NCBI GenBank assembly: GCA_023389175.1
Contig: JAEWEW010000370.1
Location: 1 to 6,971, forward strand
Length of the DNA: 6,971 nucleotides
Source: Pseudomonadota bacterium
GTDB lineage: Bacteria; Pseudomonadota; Gammaproteobacteria; Burkholderiales; Burkholderiaceae_E
Reading direction: 5' to 3'
Shown: in pieces, positions 1-6,313 of the stretch
Numbering within the stretch: the stretch's first letter is position 1
Layout: each line of letters begins with the position of its first letter
Position numbers and translations under genes: made by a program
The notes under the pieces: model-generated
What the model was told of the DNA's origin: nothing
Database searches by the model: none
Seen by the model: only the letters and a program-made list of their open reading frames with translations

Positions 1-906
1 GGGATGCACGGTCAGCCGGTGGCCGGCACCGGCACCGCCGCGGCGCGGCGGCAGCCAGGGCGCGGCGACCAGCAGCGCGGTCGCGCCGAGCACGAGCAGC
101 CAGACCCCGCCCACCGGCCAGGCGTACACCAGCGGATAGAGCGCAAGCAGGTACCAGTCGAGTGCCAGCACCGTCGGCGCCTCGGCAAGACGCGCCGGAC
201 CGCCCTGGCTGAACACCGGCAGCACCAGCGCCAGCGCCAGCAGCATTGCCGTGGTGCCGAGCGCGATTGGCCGCGGCGGCTGCAAGCTCGCCCGCGGCAC
301 GCGCTGCACATGCACCCAGGTCAGCAGCAGGGTGAGCAGCGGCACGCCGATGTGGATGAACACCAGCAGCGAGAACAGCCGGTCGCTGACGTTGGCGTCG
401 ACGATGAAGTTTCGCACCAGCGTGCCACCGAAGCCCGGCAGCCAGTCCAGCCATTCGAAGCTCGCCTGGGTGACGAACTGGGCCAGGCGGTCCCAGGGCA
501 GCATGTAGCCGTTGGCGCCGGCGACGGACACGAGCCAGAGCAGCACCACCCCCGTGACCCAGGAGAACCAGCGGAAGCCGCGCAGGCGGTCGAAGGCCCA
601 GTAGCGCAGCAGATGGAAGAGCATCGTGACGACCATTGCATCCGAGGCGTAGCGGTGCACGCTGCGCATGACCCCGCCGGTCCAGCGCTGGCCGGACAGT
701 GCCTCCACCGAACGGTAGGCGCCGGAGACGCTGGTGTCGAAGAAGACGTACAGGTACACCCCGGTGACGGAGACCACGCAGAACAGGAAGAAGCTCAGGG
801 ATCCGAGGTGGTACAGCGGGTTGAGCCGGTCGCCGAAGGCGCGGTTGAACAGCGCGTCGGCCTGCATGAAGGCCTCGCGCAGCAGCCGACGCGGCGAAAG
901 GTTCAC
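1..906 (-). CDS. Diheme cytochrome b (bc1/b6-like), 3' end outside the window
   Basis: The open frame runs 302 codons from a GTG at 906 to the left edge with no stop. The product is a membrane cytochrome b. Four heme-ligand histidines form two pairs, each 14 residues apart: H84/H98 in an RSVHRYASDAM context and H185/H199 in FIHIGVPLLTLLLTWVH. This is the spacing of bc1 cytochrome b. A GYMLPWD motif (133-139) matches the bc1/b6 GYVLPWG region, with Asp replacing the usual Gly. Two further hydrophobic segments follow (about 214-232 and 250-284). The second begins LDWYLLALYPL, which resembles the quinol-site PEWY segment of the C-terminal half, with LDWY in place of PEWY. The GTG start is 19 bp after the upstream stop and has a weak GGCGGG element; ATG at 867 is an alternative. 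No Rieske or cytochrome c1 gene is in the window. By position it probably delivers electrons, perhaps from quinol, to the heme-copper subunit just upstream; that role is inferred. Confidence 0.9.
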   Translation of the reverse strand, partial: MNLSPRRLLREAFMQADALFNRAFGDRLNPLYHLGSLSFFLFCVVSVTGVYLYVFFDTSVSGAYRSVEALSGQRWTGGVMRSVHRYASDAMVVTMLFHLLRYWAFDRLRGFRWFSWVTGVVLLWLVSVAGANGYMLPWDRLAQFVTQASFEWLDWLPGFGGTLVRNFIVDANVSDRLFSLLVFIHIGVPLLTLLLTWVHVQRVPRASLQPPRPIALGTTAMLLALALVLPVFSQGGPARLAEAPTVLALDWYLLALYPLVYAWPVGGVWLLVLGATALLVAAPWLPPRRGGAGAGHRLTVHP

Positions 907-912
907 CGTGGA

Positions 913-918
913 CCCGCC
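913..918 (-). promoter_or_regulatory. Weak ribosome binding site of the cytochrome b gene
   Basis: GGCGGG lies 6 bases before the GTG at 906. It is a poor match and in GC-rich sequence may arise by chance. It gives mild support for GTG 906 over ATG 867. Confidence 0.3.
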
Positions 919-925
919 GCGCTCA

Positions 926-2338
926 TCAGGCAGCCGGCGCCCGCCAGGCGCGCCAGACGACGACGACGAAGAGCAGTCCGCCGACAATGGCGAGCAGTCC
1001 ACCGAGTCCCATCAGGCCCATGCCCACCACCTCGCCCGGGCTGCGCAGCACCTGCTCGGCGCCGGCCACCTTGCGTTGCACGCCATAGCCGCCGGACCAG
1101 ACCAGGCCGGCGATGTGCATGAGCTGTCCGAGTCCGTAGAGCAGCGGCTGGGCGGTGGCGAGCCGGCCGCGCGGCGCGCGGCCACCGAGCTTCGGCAACA
1201 GGTGATAGACCAGGCCCATCAGCGCCAGCGTCACGCCGACGATGCAGCCGTGGTAATGCGCCGGGATCCGGACGTTGCTGCCGTTGATGGCGATGCCGAC
1301 CAGGCCGCCGGCCGCGAACAGCGTGATGGAAGCGACCAAGGCTGCGCGCAGCGGCCGCGCCTCGTCGGCGATCATGCGGCTGTGCCGCTGACGCGCCAGC
1401 GCGACGATCACCGCGAGCGCGATCGGCAGGATCGCGAGGCCGCCGCCGACGCGCATACCCCAGGTGTGCAGCTGGCGATGTTCCATGGTCAGGACGTGGT
1501 GCGCCAGGTAAGCATAGGGCGTGACGAACACCGCCGCGAGCGCGATCAGGAACAGCAGGATGCTCACGCGCGCGCTCAGCGGCACGGTCGCTCCCGCGCC
1601 CTGCGCCAGCCACAGCCAGGCCACCAGCATCAGCAGCGTCCAGGTGAACTGCAGCGCATGGCCACCGCCCCAGAAGAGCAGCTCCCAGTAGGCCTTGCTG
1701 TCCAGTCCCACCGGCACCTCGACCAGCGACCAGGCGAGCGCGGCCAGCGCGGTGGCGGCCGCCACCGCAGCGGCATACAGCCCGACCCGCAGCGCCGCCG
1801 CGCCGTCGAGGGAGCGCAGCGACGGAATGTCGACCAGCGCCCGGCCCACCAGCACCGCGCAGCCGATGCCGAACACCGCCAGGCCGCCGAGGAACCCCCG
1901 TGACTCGATGACAGGGATGTAGTTGGCCATCACCGGCACCCCCGGGTCGACGAAGGGTGCGAGCGCCATCATCAGCGTGCCGGCCCCGACGATGCCCAGT
2001 GCAGCGCGCCCCCACGCCTCGCCGCCGCGGCCGCCCTGCAGCGTCCACAGGAGGCCGCCGATCGCGAAGAACCACACCAGCACCGACAGGTCGACATGGA
2101 CCACCAGCGCCACGTGGAAGAAGTCGACGCCGGGCAGCCACGCGTTGATGCCCGGGGTGCGCGCCAGCACCAGCAGCAGCGAGAACAGGCCCGCGCCGAC
2201 CAGCGCGGCCATCGCCAGCAGCAGCCAGCCGCGGGCCAGCGCCTGGCGCGCGGCATCGACCGGCAGGCGGTAGGCGGCCGGCGCGCTCGGGCTCGGCGCG
2301 TGCACCGCACCCAGCGAAGGCGTGACGACGGTGCTCAT
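926..2338 (-). CDS. Divergent heme-copper oxidase/NO reductase-like subunit I (second copy)
   Basis: This 470-residue polytopic membrane protein belongs to the heme-copper superfamily (COX1 family). All six expected metal ligands can be placed: H81 (HVDLS, low-spin heme), H227 (WGGGHALQF, CuB), H280-H281 (AYLAHHVL, CuB) and H361/H363 (IPAHYHG, high-spin and low-spin heme). Four residues after H227, where A- and B-type oxygen reductases carry the cross-linked Tyr, there is F231. The cNOR/qNOR glutamates at +4 and +8 are absent too. Y275 and Y277 lie just before the HH pair, close to but not exactly at the cbb3 tyrosine position (HH minus 6), so an oxygen reductase cannot be excluded from sequence alone. 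The ATG at 2338 overlaps the upstream stop as ATGA and has a strong GGAAGGGAGG ribosome site 12 bases away. Immediate downstream linkage to cytochrome b suggests that protein is its redox partner. The exact NOR or oxidase lineage is unresolved. Confidence 0.88.
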   Translation of the reverse strand: MSTVVTPSLGAVHAPSPSAPAAYRLPVDAARQALARGWLLLAMAALVGAGLFSLLLVLARTPGINAWLPGVDFFHVALVVHVDLSVLVWFFAIGGLLWTLQGGRGGEAWGRAALGIVGAGTLMMALAPFVDPGVPVMANYIPVIESRGFLGGLAVFGIGCAVLVGRALVDIPSLRSLDGAAALRVGLYAAAVAAATALAALAWSLVEVPVGLDSKAYWELLFWGGGHALQFTWTLLMLVAWLWLAQGAGATVPLSARVSILLFLIALAAVFVTPYAYLAHHVLTMEHRQLHTWGMRVGGGLAILPIALAVIVALARQRHSRMIADEARPLRAALVASITLFAAGGLVGIAINGSNVRIPAHYHGCIVGVTLALMGLVYHLLPKLGGRAPRGRLATAQPLLYGLGQLMHIAGLVWSGGYGVQRKVAGAEQVLRSPGEVVGMGLMGLGGLLAIVGGLLFVVVVWRAWRAPAA

Positions 2339-2862
2339 TGCAGCGTGATGCCTCCCTTCCCTGCGTCGAAGTCGATGACCAGCACCTGCGCCGGCGCGAG
2401 CGTCACGCGGCGCTCCAGGGTGTAGCCGAAGCCCTCGCTGCGCAGGTCGTCGCGCAGCCGGACCCGGAGCAGCCGCTCGCCGGCCTTGACCGGCAATCGT
2501 TGATAGATGGCCGAAGCGCCGTCGCGCGACAGCCCCGAAGGCACCGACACGACCCGGGCGGCCGGCGCGCCGTCGATGTCGAGCTCCACCGTCACGGGCG
2601 AGCGCTCGCGCGGACAATCCGGCGCGCGCATGTTCGGGGCCAGCCTGGCGAGCTCCTGCGCGGACAGCGGCCGGCAGTCGGACAACCGCTTGCCGACATG
2701 CACCAAGCTCAGCTTGATCAGCGCCGCGTCGCTCTCCAGGTGCCGATACGACGGCCACTGCGAAAACGCGCCGACGGCAAGGGCGAACAGGCAATACAGC
2801 AGGACCCGCCCTGCCAATGCGGCCCGGCCGAGCGGTGCTGGAGCGATTGCTTCGGTCGCCAC
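2335..2862 (-). CDS. Membrane-anchored periplasmic protein of unknown function
   Basis: I do not recognise a named family for this 175-residue protein. One hydrophobic helix near the N-terminus (about 15-34) is followed by roughly 140 hydrophilic residues, most likely on the periplasmic side. That domain has two cysteines, C63 (SDCRP) and C83 (PDCPRERSP), that could form a disulfide or bind a metal. It also has an HVGKR segment at 55-59 and alternating short hydrophobic stretches suggesting a beta-rich fold. The GTG start is well supported: AAGGA lies 6 bases upstream and merges with the stop of the SCO gene. The stop overlaps the next ATG as ATGA, so it is probably translationally coupled to the heme-copper subunit. 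The position between copper chaperone and catalytic subunit suggests an assembly factor or accessory subunit, but this rests on context only. Confidence 0.8.
   Translation of the reverse strand: MATEAIAPAPLGRAALAGRVLLYCLFALAVGAFSQWPSYRHLESDAALIKLSLVHVGKRLSDCRPLSAQELARLAPNMRAPDCPRERSPVTVELDIDGAPAARVVSVPSGLSRDGASAIYQRLPVKAGERLLRVRLRDDLRSEGFGYTLERRVTLAPAQVLVIDFDAGKGGITLQ
2351..2360 (-). promoter_or_regulatory. Strong purine-rich ribosome binding site of the second heme-copper subunit
   Basis: GGAAGGGAGG lies in the last codons of the unknown protein gene and ends 12 bases before the ATG at 2338. The spacing is slightly long but the element is the richest of its kind in the operon. With the ATGA stop/start overlap at 2335-2338 it points to coupled translation of the two proteins. 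Confidence 0.55.
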
Positions 2863-2868
2863 GGCCGG

Positions 2869-2873
2869 TCCTT
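2869..2873 (-). promoter_or_regulatory. Ribosome binding site that sets a GTG start
   Basis: AAGGA lies 6 bases before the GTG at 2862 and begins inside the TGA of the SCO gene (2875-2873). This near-ideal site and spacing is the reason for accepting the GTG start of the unknown 175-residue protein. Confidence 0.65.
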
Positions 2874-3715
2874 CAGCCGACGCCGACGCGCACCCCGGCG
2901 CGTCCGGGGCGGCGGCCGCGCCGCTCCCGCCACAGGTAGACGCCGACGGTAGCGAAGAACATCAGGCCGCCGAAGATCTCCAGCAGCAGCTTCCAGTCGT
3001 AGCGGTACTCGCCGCTGTCGGCGTCGTACACCGTGCACAGGATGCGCACCCGCTCGATCAGCTCGTCCAGCGTCGGCAGCCGCCCGGCCGGCGGCGCGGA
3101 CAGGATCAGCTGCCGCAGCGGCACGCCCAGCAGCTCGGCGGTCATCCGGCCGCCGAAGACCTGGCTGTGGATGCGGCCGTGCCCATCCACCACGGTCACG
3201 CCCAGCACATGGTCGAAGCCAGCTGGCGTCTGCACGGCCATGAATCCGAAGGACTGCATCAGCGACGATACCTGGTCGCGATGCGGACTGAGGAACTCCC
3301 AGTTCGGGTAGTCGATGCGATGCTGCGCGGCGAAGTCGCGCAGCGCCTGCGGCGAATCGAAGGGCTGGTTGAAACCGATGCTGACCACGTTGAACTGCCG
3401 CGGCCCGAGCATGCGATCCAGTCCGCGCACGGCATCGTGCAGAGCACGGGTCTGCAGCGGGCAGACGGTGAAGCAGCCGGTGTAGATGAAGCTCACCAGC
3501 AGCGGCTTGCCGCGGTAATCGGAGAGCCTCACCGCGCGGCCGCGGCGGTCCAGCAGGGTGAAGTCGGGCGGCGTGGTGCCAACCGCGTCCAGGCTGGCCT
3601 GCAGCGCCGCGCGCTCGTCCAGCCGCGGCACTCCCTCGGCGCGCGCGGGCCCCGGCGCGGCCGCCAGCGCGAACAGCAACCCGGCTGCCGCAAGCAGCTC
3701 AGCGCAGCGCGGCAT
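2873..3715 (-). CDS. senC: SCO1/SenC family copper chaperone with C-terminal membrane anchor
   Basis: SCO proteins deliver or prepare copper (usually for CuA) and act as thiol-disulfide proteins facing the periplasm. This 280-residue product has an N-terminal hydrophobic signal-like segment (about 5-26, ending AAAPGPARA). A thioredoxin-fold domain follows, with the copper-binding CFTVC motif (C81, C85) after SFIYTG, and a downstream histidine H169 in a FDHVLG context. These three are the expected copper ligands. The C-terminus carries a segment with a further cysteine (C227, ILCTVYD), then a hydrophobic helix (about 243-262) and a basic tail, so the protein may have a second anchor. The ATG at 3715 overlaps the end of ctaB by 17 bp and has GGGGTGG 6 bases upstream; a longer in-frame reading to 3805 lies wholly within ctaB and adds no domain. 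In this operon it most likely matures the CuA site of the subunit II, the CuB sites, or both. Confidence 0.92.
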   Translation of the reverse strand: MPRCAELLAAAGLLFALAAAPGPARAEGVPRLDERAALQASLDAVGTTPPDFTLLDRRGRAVRLSDYRGKPLLVSFIYTGCFTVCPLQTRALHDAVRGLDRMLGPRQFNVVSIGFNQPFDSPQALRDFAAQHRIDYPNWEFLSPHRDQVSSLMQSFGFMAVQTPAGFDHVLGVTVVDGHGRIHSQVFGGRMTAELLGVPLRQLILSAPPAGRLPTLDELIERVRILCTVYDADSGEYRYDWKLLLEIFGGLMFFATVGVYLWRERRGRRPGRAGVRVGVG

Positions 3716-4601
3716 CTGCAGCCACCCCGGCGACCAGCACGGCGAGCTGCACCATCGACGCGAAGAAGGCGCGCATCGCCGTGCTGCGCTGTGGATCGCC
3801 CGCAAGCGCGTGCGTCCGGCTCAGGAAGTGCGCGCCGCCGAGCAGTGCCGCGACGAGGTAGAGCGGCCCGGCGCCGAAGAGCGAGGGCAGCAGCGAAGCC
3901 GCCACCAGCAGCCAGGCGTTGGCGTGCACGATGCGCGCGGCCCGCGCCGGCCCCATCACCACCGGGAGCATCGGGACACCCGCCCGGGCGTAGTCGTCGC
4001 GATAGGCGATCGCCAGGCTCCAGAAGTGGGGCGGCGTCCAGAGAAACAGCACCAGCGCCAGCAGCAGCGGCAACACGCCGATTGCCGGGTCGGCCGCGGC
4101 GGCCCCGGTCAGCACCGCGAAGCTGCCGGCCAGGCCGCCGAAGACGATGTTGAGCCAGGTTCGGCGCTTGAGCACGACGGTGTAGATCACCGCGTAGGTG
4201 AAGGCCCCGAGGAAGAGGAACAGCGCGGCCACCGCATTGATCGCCAGCCAGGTGGCGCATACCGAAACCGCCAGAAGGCCGACGATCAGCGCCATCCAGC
4301 CTGGCCCGGCTCGCAGCGCTCCGGTCGCGAAGGCGCGCTGGCAAGTCCGCTTCATCAGCCGGTCGGCGTCGGCCTCCACGAACTGGTTGAAGGCGCCCGC
4401 GCTGGCCGAGGCGACCAGCACCGCGATCGCCACCAGCAACACCTGCCATGCCGCCGGCGCCGGCGCCGGCGAGATCGCCATCCCGGCCAGGGCCGTGAGC
4501 ATGATCAGCACGCCGATGCGCAGCTTGAACACGCTGACCACCGTGCGCCAGCGGGCAACGGCAGCCGGCGGTGCGACGGATGGGGCGGTGGTGGTCTCCA
4601 T
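3699..4601 (-). CDS. ctaB: Protoheme IX farnesyltransferase (heme O synthase)
   Basis: The enzyme transfers a farnesyl group from farnesyl diphosphate to protoheme IX, giving heme O, in the cytoplasmic membrane. The 300-residue length and multiple hydrophobic helices fit the UbiA prenyltransferase superfamily. The first Asp-rich, Mg-diphosphate site reads NQFVEADADRLMKRT (N72, E76, D78, D80, R85, T86). The second conserved region reads YRDDYARAGVPMLP (200-213), preceded by the heme O synthase signature WTPPHFWSLAI (188-198). All key positions look intact. The ATG at 4601 is 7 bp after the subunit I stop, and GAGG (4610-4607) overlaps that stop. Its place inside the operon suggests that at least one of the two heme-copper enzymes uses heme O, or heme A after a CtaA step; no ctaA is visible here. 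Confidence 0.96.
   Translation of the reverse strand: METTTAPSVAPPAAVARWRTVVSVFKLRIGVLIMLTALAGMAISPAPAPAAWQVLLVAIAVLVASASAGAFNQFVEADADRLMKRTCQRAFATGALRAGPGWMALIVGLLAVSVCATWLAINAVAALFLFLGAFTYAVIYTVVLKRRTWLNIVFGGLAGSFAVLTGAAAADPAIGVLPLLLALVLFLWTPPHFWSLAIAYRDDYARAGVPMLPVVMGPARAARIVHANAWLLVAASLLPSLFGAGPLYLVAALLGGAHFLSRTHALAGDPQRSTAMRAFFASMVQLAVLVAGVAADAALR
3722..3728 (-). promoter_or_regulatory. senC: Ribosome binding site of the SCO gene, inside ctaB
   Basis: GGGGTGG lies 6 bases before the ATG at 3715, within the last codons of ctaB. It decides in favour of this start over longer in-frame readings into ctaB. Confidence 0.45.
4453..4470 (-). repeat. Three tandem copies of the palindromic hexamer GCCGGC
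   Basis: Three perfect GCCGGC units follow each other inside ctaB and encode an alternating Pro-Ala stretch (about residues 45-50) in the loop between the first two helices. This is most likely a low-complexity loop in a GC-rich gene. It could vary in copy number without breaking the frame, since each unit adds two residues. Confidence 0.6.
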
Positions 4602-4606
4602 CGTTG

Positions 4607-4610
4607 CCTC
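4607..4610 (-). promoter_or_regulatory. ctaB: Ribosome binding site of ctaB, overlapping the previous stop
   Basis: GAGG sits 5 bases before the ATG at 4601 and shares bases with the TGA of the subunit I gene. Termination and re-initiation are therefore probably coupled. Confidence 0.55.
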
Positions 4611-6306
4611 AGCTCAGGCCCCACAACGTGGACAGGTACTTCCAGTTGATGAAGTAGTAGAGGACGAAGGAGGCCAGGAACACCATCGCCAGTACGAAGG
4701 TGCCGGGGGCGGCGAACCCCATCGAACCGTAGCTCTGGGCGGCGAGCGTAGGCGCGGCCCGCCCGACCGGCGTGAAGGTCGGGCTGGTGCGGCCGACGTC
4801 GAGCCTGCGCCCCCACAGCAGCGACCCGACCGTGACGTAGACGTAGATCCCTCCCCCGACGATCGCAGCCATGCCCGAGATGCCGACGAGGCCCATCATC
4901 AGGTAGGCCGCGCCCGGCCACTCGTAGGCCAGGGCCGCCCCCTGGAACGCCATGTCCCAGTGCCGGCGCGAGACACCCAGCGTGCCCGCGCCCATCATCA
5001 CCAGCGCGAAGAAGTACATCGAGAAGCCGAACAGGTAAGGCTGCCACTTCGCCAGCGTCGGCGCGATCATCTCGCGCCGGAACAGCACCGGAATCAGGTA
5101 GTAGGTCAGCGCCATGAAGGTGAGCGTGGTCCCGATCACGACCGTGGCGTGGAAGTGCCCGGGCACGTAGATCGTGTTGTGGATGATCATGTTGAGCTGC
5201 TCGGTGCCCATCATCACCCCGGAGATGCCGCCGAGGAATCCGAAGCCCACGATCGAGATGAACACGCCGCTGAAGGTGGGATTGCCCCAGGGCGCCTTGC
5301 GCAGCCACTCGAAGAGCCCCTTCGTGAAGCCCTTGCGCCGCTGCGCCACCTCCATCGCCCCGGGAATGGTGAGCCCGTGCAGCATCGACGCCAGCACCGC
5401 GAAGTACATGAAGTAGCTGGTGTTGATCACCTTCCACCCGGTCGACAGCCCCGGATCGGCGAGCAGGTGGTGCGCACTCGCGAGCTGCAGGAAGAGGATG
5501 TACAACAGGAAGGCGGTCCGGCTCACGCGCTCGCTCATCGGCTTGGCGCCGAAGGCGATCGCGGCCACCAGGTACCACACCGAGATGTGGGCGGCGACGT
5601 TGATCTGCTGCGACGAGTGGCCGAATGCCCACCAGATCGTGCGGTACATCAGCGGGTCGACCTGGCTCACCACGCCGAGCGAGAGCAGCCAGGTCGGAAT
5701 CAGGATGATCGCGCCGGAGCTGATGGTGAACACGGCGATGATCGCCGCCGTTATGGCCCCGAAGGTGACCAGCGGCACCGATCCCTCGTAGGTCTTCTCA
5801 CGCTTGGCGACCACCAGCGTGCCGAAGAAGACGAAGCATGCGATCAGCGCGCCGACCGCGAACAGGATCAGGCCGAGGTAGAAGTTCGGCTCGGCCATCA
5901 TCGGCACGTAGGAGGTCATCATCACGCTGGAGCCGCCCCGGAACACCGCGATGTTGTTGACGATCGATCCGATGACCATCAGTGCAAAGGCGAGCCAGGC
6001 GATCTTCGGGGTCGCGATCCGGCTGCGCAACAGCGTCGACGACGCGAAATAGAGGACCGCGATCTCGAAGAAGATGATCCAGAAGATCAGCATGTCGAGG
6101 CCATGCGCGGTCAGCACCATGTAGAACGTGCTGGCGTCGAGCCAGTGGATCGCCGGCCAGCGCGTGAGCACGACGCCAATGGCGAGGATGCCCCCGATCA
6201 GGAGCCAGACGACGGCGACGAAGGCGTTTGCCATCATCAGCCGCTCGGCCTGCTTCTCGAACTGCAGGCCGGAGCGCGGGCAGGTGCGGTAGGTGGTCGA
6301 GCTCAT
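4609..6306 (-). CDS. Heme-copper subunit I, cytochrome c oxidase-like, probable sNOR-type NO reductase
   Basis: This 565-residue protein has about 12 hydrophobic helices and would pass as a COX1 family subunit. The ligands are complete: H68 (LTAHGLDM, low-spin heme), H230 (WWAFGHSSQQ, CuB), H279-H280 (SAHHLL, CuB) and H384/H386 (VPGHFHATVV, hemes). The oxygen reductase motif GHPEVY is replaced by GHSSQQ: the proton-channel Glu and the cross-linked Tyr at H+4 are both lost, with Q234 in the Tyr position. The D-channel segment DMAFPRMNN is not found either. The +4 and +8 glutamates of cNOR/qNOR are also missing. This pattern, with a CuA subunit II and SenC as neighbours, resembles the proposed sNOR enzymes (norSY-senC-orf1 of ammonia-oxidising bacteria), which would reduce NO to N2O. 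Function is inferred; a modified oxygen reductase remains possible. The ATG at 6306 is 7 bp after the subunit II stop. Confidence 0.93.
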   Translation of the reverse strand: MSSTTYRTCPRSGLQFEKQAERLMMANAFVAVVWLLIGGILAIGVVLTRWPAIHWLDASTFYMVLTAHGLDMLIFWIIFFEIAVLYFASSTLLRSRIATPKIAWLAFALMVIGSIVNNIAVFRGGSSVMMTSYVPMMAEPNFYLGLILFAVGALIACFVFFGTLVVAKREKTYEGSVPLVTFGAITAAIIAVFTISSGAIILIPTWLLSLGVVSQVDPLMYRTIWWAFGHSSQQINVAAHISVWYLVAAIAFGAKPMSERVSRTAFLLYILFLQLASAHHLLADPGLSTGWKVINTSYFMYFAVLASMLHGLTIPGAMEVAQRRKGFTKGLFEWLRKAPWGNPTFSGVFISIVGFGFLGGISGVMMGTEQLNMIIHNTIYVPGHFHATVVIGTTLTFMALTYYLIPVLFRREMIAPTLAKWQPYLFGFSMYFFALVMMGAGTLGVSRRHWDMAFQGAALAYEWPGAAYLMMGLVGISGMAAIVGGGIYVYVTVGSLLWGRRLDVGRTSPTFTPVGRAAPTLAAQSYGSMGFAAPGTFVLAMVFLASFVLYYFINWKYLSTLWGLS

Positions 6307-6313
6307 CGCAGTC

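Noticed and set aside
903..926. An ATG at 926 (TGATG overlap) as start of the cytochrome b gene
   Set aside because: That frame ends after seven codons. The cytochrome b frame is a different one, starting with GTG at 906.
903..2141. A 412-codon minus-strand frame overlapping the second heme-copper subunit
   Set aside because: It is Arg/Gly/Ala-rich without helices, while the other minus frame holds all heme-copper ligands.
926..2338. Reading either subunit I as a classical cNOR/qNOR NorB
   Set aside because: The glutamates expected at H+4 and H+8 of the helix-6 histidine are missing in both proteins.
926..2794. A longer reading of the second heme-copper subunit (622 codons)
   Set aside because: The extra 152 codons lie in the wrong frame of the well-supported unknown protein. 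The ATGA overlap and ribosome site point to the ATG at 2338.
2507..4153. A 548-codon plus-strand open frame, with similar ones at 4-1122, 734-1903 and 3558-4649
   Set aside because: All are antisense shadows of recognised minus-strand genes and show no folded-protein character or motif.
4609..6306. Reading the first subunit I as an ordinary aa3 oxygen reductase
   Set aside because: Overall similarity and HFH/HH motifs fit, but loss of both the Glu and Tyr of HPEVY and of the D-channel segment argues against it.
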